Below are positions 1 to 6,582 of a stretch of DNA of 64,000 nucleotides, in pieces. The DNA comes from Patescibacteria group bacterium (lineage in GTDB: Bacteria > Patescibacteriota > Gracilibacteria > UBA1369 > 2-02-FULL-48-14). Made by a program: the position numbers and the translations under genes. Each line of letters begins with the position of its first letter. The stretch's first letter is position 1. The stretch covers positions 1 to 64,000 of the forward strand of contig JAHIVE010000009.1 of NCBI GenBank assembly GCA_018816805.1, written 5' to 3'. The notes beneath the pieces are model-generated. The model saw only the letters and a list, made by a program, of their open reading frames with translations, made no database searches and had not been told where the DNA came from.

Positions 1-97
1 CAAAACCTATTTTCATATTGTTGATAAATTACTTCTATATTAAATACTTTTTGGCGGGGCTCATCAATAAATAATCCTTTTTTGAATTTCGCCTAAC
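1..97 (-). mobile_element. Partial fourth integron cassette (continues beyond left edge); possible cassette gene starting at ATG 16..14 (MKIGF...)
   Basis: Begins at the R' core GTTAGGC (rc of 91-97) of the preceding attC-like site; cut by window edge. Confidence 0.5.
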
Positions 98-233
98 GTT
101 TGCGTGTATGAGAAGTTTCGCCGACTTCCTTATTATTTTATCATAGAGGAGGCGAAATTTGGGTGAAAGAAAAAGTGCAACCGCTGAAAATTATTAACGC
201 ACTTTTTCTTGAACCTCATACACGCTGTTATGT
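91..233 (-). repeat. attC-like recombination site (attC_3)
   Basis: - strand: R'' ACATAAC (233-227), 1 nt, L'' GCGTGTATGAG (225-215) ... L' CTCATACACGC (112-102), 4 nt, R' GTTAGGC (97-91). 11-bp perfect stem; inner AAGTTT / AAATTTGGG shared with the other two sites. Confidence 0.85.
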
Positions 234-709
234 GATGTGCATGTTTTTCGTCGTTGTTATAAGACAAGTCCTTTTTCAAGTAAAAAATCCTCCGTATAAA
301 TCTTAATAAGGTGTGCAAACATATCTTCGGTAGACATTTTTTTTACTACTTTAGGATTTTGCAATCTTGTTTTAAGACGAGATTGTAAAGTTTCAATTAT
401 TTTTTCATCAAATTTTGCATCAACATTTTTAAGGAAAAAGGCAGTGGCTTCTTGTAGTGCTCTTTGATAAATCTCTTTTTCAACTTTAAGACGTGAATAG
501 CCATTACCTCCCATTAGGCCATCTAAAAAGCCACCCCAGAACGACTTGTGTTCTATAACGGGGTCTTCACCATGCTTTTCAAAAATTTTGTTTGCGATGA
601 CACTGCCTTTTTCTTCGGCAATATCTTCTATATTGATTTTCATATCTTTAATTGGTTAATAATTGAAACTTTACAGATTGTAGCAAAGAAAAACATGCAT
701 TTCATATAA
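97..709 (-). mobile_element. Integron gene cassette 3 (613 bp)
   Basis: Bounded by core G/TT points of two attC-like sites; one CDS; leading 23 nt and trailing flank are inverted complements (20/23). Confidence 0.8.
257..643 (-). CDS. Hypothetical protein (cassette gene), 128 aa
   Basis: Intact ORF filling cassette 3. Confidence 0.7.
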   Translation of the reverse strand: MKINIEDIAEEKGSVIANKIFEKHGEDPVIEHKSFWGGFLDGLMGGNGYSRLKVEKEIYQRALQEATAFFLKNVDAKFDEKIIETLQSRLKTRLQNPKVVKKMSTEDMFAHLIKIYTEDFLLEKGLVL

Positions 710-818
710 CGTTAGGGATATACGAAGTTTGCCACTGGAATAATATGCCGAAGGCTCACCAGTGGTAAATTTGGGTGAGGGGCGAGCCGAGCCCCGAACC
801 GTATATCCCTTGTTATAT
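704..818 (-). repeat. attC-like recombination site (attC_2)
   Basis: - strand: R'' ATATAAC (818-812), 2 nt, GGGATATACG (809-800) ... CGTATATCCC (724-715), 4 nt, R' GTTATAT (710-704); inner TTTGCCACTGG / CCAGTGGTAAA stem. Confidence 0.85.
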
Positions 819-902
819 GACCCGAGCGTAACGTAGTGAAGCGAGAGCGCAGCGGGGCTTTAGCGTATTTTGATGGCAATTTTATAATAATTTTAAAAAC
901 TT

Positions 903-1592
903 TTATTTCAACAAATATTCAACTGTTGAGTCTGCAAATATTTTCATTGTGTCAAATATTTTCAAGGTCGGATGTTTAGGAATCAATAATTGGAGGTCGG
1001 TGCAAGAAAGTGCCACACAATCTACATCTTTCTTTTCAAAGTCGTTAATAATTTTAATAAGTTCCTCTCTGTCACTATTTTTTTGTTGGCCAGTAACTAG
1101 ATTCAGAATAAATTTGCCCATTTTTGCTTGCTGAAAATCATCTGGTGTTTCATAGGCTATTCCATCTTTTTCAAAGGCATTCTCATATAATTTATTCTGG
1201 ATTGTAGCAGAAGTTGATACTATTCCAACCTTATTAAAATTATTTTTCTTAAGGAATTTTACTGTTTCTTCAATGATACTCAAAACAGGGATATCGACAG
1301 CGTTCCTGATTTCTTCAATAAAGACATGAAGGGAGTTACAAGGCATGACAATAAAATCAGCCCCAGCTTTTTCGAGTCTCTTTGCCTCATTGACTAAGAA
1401 AGGGATGTATCTTTCAGAGCCTTTGTTATGCATTATCAATTCTTCTTCGATTTTGTAAGGCAAAGGAACGCTGGCGATGATAATTCCAGGTCTTGCCTTT
1501 TTAGTCTTTTTGTAACTCGAAAAGACAATGTCTAAGTAAAATTCCGATGTTGTTTCTGGTCCAAGACCTCCAATTATTCCTAGTGTTTTCAT
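903..1592 (-). CDS. Aspartate/glutamate racemase family protein
   Basis: MKTLGIIGGLGPETTSEFY N-terminus, MPCNSLH and ALSCTDLQLL motifs of the Asp/Glu racemase family. Confidence 0.85.
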   Translation of the reverse strand: MKTLGIIGGLGPETTSEFYLDIVFSSYKKTKKARPGIIIASVPLPYKIEEELIMHNKGSERYIPFLVNEAKRLEKAGADFIVMPCNSLHVFIEEIRNAVDIPVLSIIEETVKFLKKNNFNKVGIVSTSATIQNKLYENAFEKDGIAYETPDDFQQAKMGKFILNLVTGQQKNSDREELIKIINDFEKKDVDCVALSCTDLQLLIPKHPTLKIFDTMKIFADSTVEYLLK

Positions 1593-1601
1593 AGTGGTTA
1601 G

Positions 1602-1982
1602 TTAAGATGATTTCATTTTATTAAAAGCTGGTCTAGTTCCTGCTGTATCATAGATTATGGTAAGCTCATTTATAAGATTATCTTCAGAAAATTTAAAGAC
1701 ATCGACACATTCAAATGATACAGGTGTGCCATCAGCCATTTTCCAATCGTATCTAAAATGACCTGCTCCAATGAAATCATCTTTGCCCTTGAAAATATTT
1801 AGTAAAGTAATTTTTGATTTGGAGGTATCAGCAAATAGGCCTTTGTAAAACTTGCTTGCTTTAATTTCCCCATACAGAGGAGAATGAACCACTGCGTCAG
1901 GAGTGAAAAGTTTCATCATCTCTTCGTAACTTCCGACCTCCAATGCTTTGAGATATTGTTTAATAATATTTGCAGACTCCAT
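1602..1982 (-). CDS. SnoaL-like / NTF2-fold protein
   Basis: Length and pattern (YLKALEVGSYEEMMKLFTPDAVVHSPLYG...) typical of SnoaL-like polyketide cyclase family. Confidence 0.65.
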   Translation of the reverse strand: MESANIIKQYLKALEVGSYEEMMKLFTPDAVVHSPLYGEIKASKFYKGLFADTSKSKITLLNIFKGKDDFIGAGHFRYDWKMADGTPVSFECVDVFKFSEDNLINELTIIYDTAGTRPAFNKMKSS

Positions 1983-2046
1983 AATAATAAGTTTATCAGT
2001 TAAAAGTTTTTAAATCATTCTTTTTTTATTGCCATCAAAATATGTC

Positions 2047-2217
2047 ATACAACGGCGAAGCATGAGCCGAAGTTTGACAGTGCTAAAATAGCGCGAAGCG
2101 CAAGCACTGGCAAATTTGGGAGAACGGGTAAAGGTGGAAAAATGAAGGAAAATGGAAGAAAAGACAGTAAAAACCGAGGCAAAACCAAAAAAGTGAACCG
2201 GTTATGCTTTGTTAGGC
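2047..2217 (-). repeat. attC-like recombination site (attC_1)
   Basis: - strand: R'' GCCTAAC (2217-2211), AAGCAT (2209-2204) ... ATGCTT (2063-2058), 4 nt, R' GTTGTAT (2053-2047); inner TTTGACAGTGCT / AGCACTGGCAAATTTGGG. Confidence 0.8.
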
Positions 2218-2525
2218 GATGGTTTTCTGGATACCTGAAATGGACATTCAACTTTTATTCCATAGGGAATTGTGTGGCAGTATCCATTTTCAGCCTGTCT
2301 AGGACACAGAACTTTTGTTGATCCATCACGAAAAGTTTGTATTACTGCAGCGATTGGTTTAGCTAATAAACTTGGGCTTTTTGTTTCCGGGCCATAACAT
2401 GCAATTCCTGATGAACTGATGCAATCAATTTCACTCATTCTGTAAATTTTTATTAAGTAGTCTAGTACTTGATGATATGTGATTAATTAATGAAAATCAA
2501 ATAATCAAAGAAAACTTTCGCCTAA
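2053..2525 (-). mobile_element. Integron gene cassette 1 (473 bp), attI-proximal
   Basis: Leading GTTAGGCGAaaGTTTTCT (2526 downward) mirrors the + strand flank GTTAGGCGAtgGTTTTCT at 2211. Confidence 0.8.
2202..2438 (-). CDS. Hypothetical Cys-containing protein (cassette gene), 78 aa
   Basis: ORF fits cassette 1; stop codon lies inside the attC R'' region (TCG CCT AAC AAA GCA TAA). Confidence 0.6.
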   Translation of the reverse strand: MSEIDCISSSGIACYGPETKSPSLLAKPIAAVIQTFRDGSTKVLCPRQAENGYCHTIPYGIKVECPFQVSRKPSPNKA

Positions 2526-2583
2526 CTCCTTATCTGTCCGGAAATATTTCAGGTTTTATTCAGGACAGGGGGTATCTTTGGGG
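2520..2583 (-). other. Putative attI site with core junction GTTAGGC (rc of 2520-2526)
   Basis: Lies between divergent recombinase and first cassette; contains TGTCC...GGACA inverted and CCTGAA direct repeats that could be recombinase-binding sites. Confidence 0.55.
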
Positions 2584-2606
2584 AGTATAGTCGAGTTTAC
2601 TATATT
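2578..2606 (+). promoter_or_regulatory. Putative recombinase promoter overlapping Pc
   Basis: TTGGGG (2578-2583) - 17 nt - TATATT (2601-2606), ATG at 2624; weak -35. Confidence 0.3.
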
Positions 2607-2612
2607 TGTTAA
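2584..2612 (-). promoter_or_regulatory. Putative cassette promoter Pc
   Basis: - strand TTAACA (2612-2607) - 17 nt - TATACT (2589-2584), directed into the cassette array. Confidence 0.55.
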
Positions 2613-2623
2613 TCATTTCTGAT

Positions 2624-3433
2624 ATGAAAAGTGTTTTGCAAAAACTGGAACAGGAGCTAAGAGTGAGGAATTATAGTCGTAAAACGGTGAGGAATTACTG
2701 TGCGCTGGTAAAAGAATATTTGTATTCGAGAGAGGGGGAACTTGAAATGAATGAGGCGGATATTAAGGACTTTTTAGATAGAAAGATTAGGGCGGGGAAG
2801 TCGGGGTCGACGGTGAATTTGTATCTGAATGCGCTGAAGTTTTTTTATAGAAATGTGATGGGGGATAGCAGAAAAATTGAGATTCGGTATGCCAAGAGGA
2901 ATAAAACGCTGCCGCAGGTGCTTTCAAAAGAGGAAATTGAGAGGATTTTGGGGGTTATTCGCAATCAGAAGCATTGGCTGATGTTGGCTCTTACTTATGG
3001 GGCGGGGCTCAGGGTTAGCGAGGTGGTTTCGCTGAAGGTTTGGGATCTTCAATATGAAAGGGGGATGATTCGCATTAAGTGTGCGAAGGGGAAAAAGGAC
3101 AGAATGACCATTTTGCCTAAAAAGCTACGGGGGAGGCTGAAGGCGTGGTCTGCGTTTTTGGATGGGAAGGATTATATTTTTGAGAGTGAGAGGGGTGGGA
3201 AATTGTCTGAAAGGACGCTGCAGAAGGTTTTTGATATGGCGGTGGAGAAGGCGGGGATCAAAAAAAGCGTGGGTTTGCATAGTTTGAGGCACAGTTTTGC
3301 GACGCATTTGATTGAGAAGGGGGTGAATCTCAGGTATGTGCAGGAACTTTTGGGACATAGCAGCATAAAAACCACGCAGCGGTATACACAGGTGACGGAG
3401 GTGGGCCTTTCAAAGGTGGAAAGTCCGTTTTAA
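2624..3433 (+). CDS. Tyrosine recombinase (candidate integron integrase, lacking an obvious IntI-type insert)
   Basis: GAGLRVSEVVSLKV, HSLRHSFATHLIEKG, LLGHSSIKTTQRYTQV catalytic boxes (R..HxxR..H..Y); ORF track start at TTG 2606, ATG at 2624 preferred. Confidence 0.9.
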   Translation: MKSVLQKLEQELRVRNYSRKTVRNYCALVKEYLYSREGELEMNEADIKDFLDRKIRAGKSGSTVNLYLNALKFFYRNVMGDSRKIEIRYAKRNKTLPQVLSKEEIERILGVIRNQKHWLMLALTYGAGLRVSEVVSLKVWDLQYERGMIRIKCAKGKKDRMTILPKKLRGRLKAWSAFLDGKDYIFESERGGKLSERTLQKVFDMAVEKAGIKKSVGLHSLRHSFATHLIEKGVNLRYVQELLGHSSIKTTQRYTQVTEVGLSKVESPF

Positions 3434-3804
3434 GACATTCCCCATTCAAGGTCATCTTGAACATTTTTTCTTTCGATTTCTATTGATTTAGCTAAAAGTT
3501 CATTTGTTTTCAAATAATCTAGTAGTAATTCGAAATCTGCTTGTGTCCATTCTGGATAATCTCTGTCTTTAACTGCCTGTAAAGTAATGTCGTTGAATCG
3601 AGAAATTAGGTTATTGGCTCCGAGTGATAAAGCTATGAGGTCATAAGTTACATATGAGGTGTCTCTAAGTGTTGCTCCGGGGACACTAAACAGTTCGATT
3701 AGATTAATAGCTGCATTTGTAACGTGACTAGGTGCGGACTCTCTGCTGCTAAAATTTGATTCCATGTGGATTTGATTTAAAAAAACAGCGTGACTATACA
3801 TCAA
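3430..3804 (-). CDS. Hypothetical protein
   Basis: Intact 124-aa ORF convergent with the recombinase. Confidence 0.55.
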   Translation of the reverse strand: MMYSHAVFLNQIHMESNFSSRESAPSHVTNAAINLIELFSVPGATLRDTSYVTYDLIALSLGANNLISRFNDITLQAVKDRDYPEWTQADFELLLDYLKTNELLAKSIEIERKNVQDDLEWGMS

Positions 3805-3830
3805 TATTTGCGGCTGTCAAGATGCATTAT

Positions 3831-4078
3831 CTAAAAAGACCCCAGTTTTTCTGCAATCCGGAGAAAAAAAGATTTTTAGGTCAATTTTTACGAAACTGTT
3901 TTTTCAGAATGTATTCTAATTTAATATTTTGAGGAAATATGCAGTCTAATTTTACAGGACACAATCCTGTACTAGTACAAGCCATAACCTGATGCCCTCT
4001 TGTTTTTTATCAAATTTCTGTTTTAATCTGTCAAGTTCACAAATTTCCGATTTCCGGAAAAACCGGGGTCTTTTTAGT
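3831..4078. mobile_element. MITE-like non-coding element with terminal inverted repeats
   Basis: CTAAAAAGACCCCAGTTTTTCTG (3831-3853) and CGGAAAAACCGGGGTCTTTTTAG (4055-4077): 21/23 inverted match; CATTAT on both flanks (3825-3830, 4079-4084). Confidence 0.5.
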
Positions 4079-4080
4079 CA

Positions 4081-4743
4081 TTATTCAAGAGGGTCTGATT
4101 TTTCCAGGAGCCAAATCCTGCGCTGAGTTTGGAAAATTACCAGAGTGAGGCCGAGTATTGAGATTATGAGTGCGGGGACTAGGGCTTTTTCGACAAAAGA
4201 GGTGCCAAGGTAAATAAGGCAGGTGTTGAAGATTATTGTGAGGATGCGCAGTTCAGTGGGGCCGAGTCCGAGGAAGGTGATTTTAAACTGTTGTGTGGCG
4301 CCGTAGAGAAGATAAGAGGAGATCATGAAGGCGGAAATCACGGGGATGAAGAGCAGAATCAGGTTGTTTTGCGGGAAGTTGAAGAGGAAGGAGTAGCCAA
4401 GCAGAATTGAGGTGGCAAAGACAAAGTCCAGCATGTGATCCATGTAAAAGCCCCATCTGGGGATGCCGGCTTTTCTGTGGCGGCCAAGGGAGCCGTCCAG
4501 TGAGTCCGTGAACCACTGCGAAAAGATTAAAAAGGACATAAGCCAGAGCCAGTTCAGGTTGTTTTGGGCGGCCGCATAGCCGGACAAGGCAATTCCAATT
4601 GAAATTGGCAGGCTCATCAAGGTTAGATGGTGGCCTTTTATCCATTTTGGGATGCGAGGCACCAAAAAATTGACGAGTTTTTTTTCAATTTTCGCCGTGG
4701 GGGAAGTCATTGGTGCTTTTTTGTCACCTTTAAAATTATTCAT
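4081..4743 (-). CDS. CDP-alcohol phosphatidyltransferase family protein
   Basis: DSLDGSLGRHRKAGIPRWGFYMDHMLD matches DGx2xRx8Gx3Dx3D pattern; multiple TM stretches. Confidence 0.8.
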   Translation of the reverse strand: MNNFKGDKKAPMTSPTAKIEKKLVNFLVPRIPKWIKGHHLTLMSLPISIGIALSGYAAAQNNLNWLWLMSFLIFSQWFTDSLDGSLGRHRKAGIPRWGFYMDHMLDFVFATSILLGYSFLFNFPQNNLILLFIPVISAFMISSYLLYGATQQFKITFLGLGPTELRILTIIFNTCLIYLGTSFVEKALVPALIISILGLTLVIFQTQRRIWLLEKSDPLE

Positions 4744-5125
4744 TTAGCCAGTCTTCAGCCTCTTTTTGGCTGTTGAAATTTTTAACTATCTCTTCCATCC
4801 CTGATGCTTCAGTCACTCTTTGAACAGATGAATTTGTGATTGGACTTAGAATGATACAAGCAACTTTTTTACAGCCGCTTCTAAGCAATTTTTCTTGCCT
4901 TTCTTCATTAGCCATTCTGACTTCTTCCGGCAAAACTTTTAGGTCAACCAGGTTTGCTAAAATTGTAAAATTATCTTTTGTATGACTTTGTATTTTATCC
5001 CAATCTTTATCAAAATCCGGAACAACGCTCATGCTTCGCCAAAAACCCTTCATTGTCCAATAAATGCGATTTTTTCCCTCGTCATAAACAAGTTCGTATA
5101 ATTCGTTTTTTGCAATTTGTTGCAT
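4736..5125 (-). CDS. Hypothetical protein, possibly STAS/SpoIIAA-like fold
   Basis: Intact ORF; weak pattern similarity only. Confidence 0.5.
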   Translation of the reverse strand: MQQIAKNELYELVYDEGKNRIYWTMKGFWRSMSVVPDFDKDWDKIQSHTKDNFTILANLVDLKVLPEEVRMANEERQEKLLRSGCKKVACIILSPITNSSVQRVTEASGMEEIVKNFNSQKEAEDWLNE

Positions 5126-5140
5126 GTCAATATTTTATAA

Positions 5141-6535
5141 CTAAACATCCAATGCAACAAGTGATCGTTTTTTGTCAGAGAGCTTGACAAAAATCACCTT
5201 TTCTCCGGGTTTCAAGGTGCCGTCTTTTTTCAATTGGTTTTTCATGTCTTCGGAACGGTATGCGCCCTTTTTGACGATTATTTTTTCAATTCCCCAGAGG
5301 AAGTTTAGTTTGTGCGCAATGAATTCGTCTTTTGTTATGGCGATCACCGGGATTTTTGGTCTGTTTTTTAAGACTTGAGCGGCGGTGAATCCGCTTTCCG
5401 TCATTACTACAATTGCTCTGGCATCCAAATTTTCCGCCAGTACGCAGGCGTTTAAGGCAATGGCTCCGTCTTCCTGCATGGAAGGAATTGTTGTTGCGGT
5501 TGGAGCGAGCTCTTGGTTTCTGAAAATTTCCGCTTCTGTAGCTTTTGCAACTCTGGCTAGGGTTTTAACGGCCTGCACTGGGTATTGGCCGACTGCTGTC
5601 TCATTTGAAAGCATGAAGGCGTCTGCAAGTTCAAAAATTGCAGTTGCTGCGTCTGAGACTTCTGCACGGGTTGCAATTGGGCTTGAGACCATGGATTGCA
5701 GGATTTGAGTTGCCACAATTACGGGTTTGCCTTTAACGCGCGCAAGCGCGATCATTTTTCTCTGTGCAATTGGAACTTTTTCCGCTTTTGTTTCAATTCC
5801 AAGGTCGCCTCTTGCGACCATGACACCATCTGTTACATCTATAATTTGTTCTAAGTTTTTGAGGGCTTCGGCGCGTTCAATTTTTGCAACTATGTGAATA
5901 CGGCGGCTTGTATATTTGGCAATTTCTTTTCTCACGCGAATTATGTCCTCGGCGCTTTCCACAAAAGAAACCGCTATTGCATCTACTTTCAAAGTTTGAA
6001 CGCCAAACTTAAGATCTTTTCTGTCTTTAACTGTTAGTGCCGCTGAAGCGGGGAGGCGAGTTTCCGGAATGTTTATTCCTTTGTGTGACTTGAGGTAACC
6101 TCCTGAAACCACTTTTGCTCTTACTTTGTCGCCGCTTGTGGATAAAATTTTTGTTCGGATTAGGCCGTCTTCAATTAAAAGACGCTGGCCGCGTTTTACG
6201 ACTTTGGGAAGCGCAGAATAAGGCACGTGCACTGTTCCTTTGACTCCTTTTTTTGTACAAAAAGTGATGATGTCTCCACGGCTGACAAGCATTTTCTCTT
6301 CCGGGATTTCGCCTAGGCGGATTTTTGGACCCTGAAGATCTTGCATTATTGAGATCAAGTGGCCACTTTCGGCTTCCACTAGCCGCAAGGTCTGAACAAT
6401 ATTTTTGAACTCGTCGTAGCTGCCGTGTGAAAAATTAAGACGGGCTATGTTCATGCCCGCATCAACCATTTTTAAAAGAGTTTCTTTTTTCTCGGTCGCA
6501 GGACCGAGAGTGGCGATTATTTTGGTTCTTTTCAT
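5141..6535 (-). CDS. pyk: Pyruvate kinase
   Basis: KRTKIIATLGPATEKKETL, ARLNFSHG, MVARGDLGIE, ATQILQSM. Confidence 0.97.
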   Translation of the reverse strand: MKRTKIIATLGPATEKKETLLKMVDAGMNIARLNFSHGSYDEFKNIVQTLRLVEAESGHLISIMQDLQGPKIRLGEIPEEKMLVSRGDIITFCTKKGVKGTVHVPYSALPKVVKRGQRLLIEDGLIRTKILSTSGDKVRAKVVSGGYLKSHKGINIPETRLPASAALTVKDRKDLKFGVQTLKVDAIAVSFVESAEDIIRVRKEIAKYTSRRIHIVAKIERAEALKNLEQIIDVTDGVMVARGDLGIETKAEKVPIAQRKMIALARVKGKPVIVATQILQSMVSSPIATRAEVSDAATAIFELADAFMLSNETAVGQYPVQAVKTLARVAKATEAEIFRNQELAPTATTIPSMQEDGAIALNACVLAENLDARAIVVMTESGFTAAQVLKNRPKIPVIAITKDEFIAHKLNFLWGIEKIIVKKGAYRSEDMKNQLKKDGTLKPGEKVIFVKLSDKKRSLVALDV

Positions 6536-6582
6536 TTGGCGAGGTTAGTTCTATATATTATACCTTAAAGGTGGGTAAAATA

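Larger units (their letters stand above)
710..2052 (-). mobile_element. Integron gene cassette 2 (1,343 bp, two genes)
   Basis: Bounded by attC_1 R' and attC_2 R'; 15-bp perfect terminal inverted repeat TATTTTGATGGCAAT (866-880) / ATTGCCATCAAAATA (2028-2042). Confidence 0.8.

Noticed and set aside
91-233. Inverted repeats as rho-independent terminators
   Set aside because: No T tracts after stems; boundaries match R''/L''/L'/R' spacing at three independent loci.
97-2526. Cassettes as IS200/IS605-like or MITE insertions
   Set aside because: Terminal repeats differ between neighbours but match within each unit and always begin at GTT cores abutting an attC-like hairpin, which these elements do not do.
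3125-3375. Antisense ORFs inside the recombinase and many similar 60-120 aa antisense ORFs elsewhere
   Set aside because: They shadow clearly coding genes and show low-complexity translations.
2606-3433. Recombinase as a generic phage integrase
   Set aside because: No phage genes or att/tRNA junction nearby; its position at the attI end of a GTT-bounded cassette array fits an integron better, though a Xer origin is still open.
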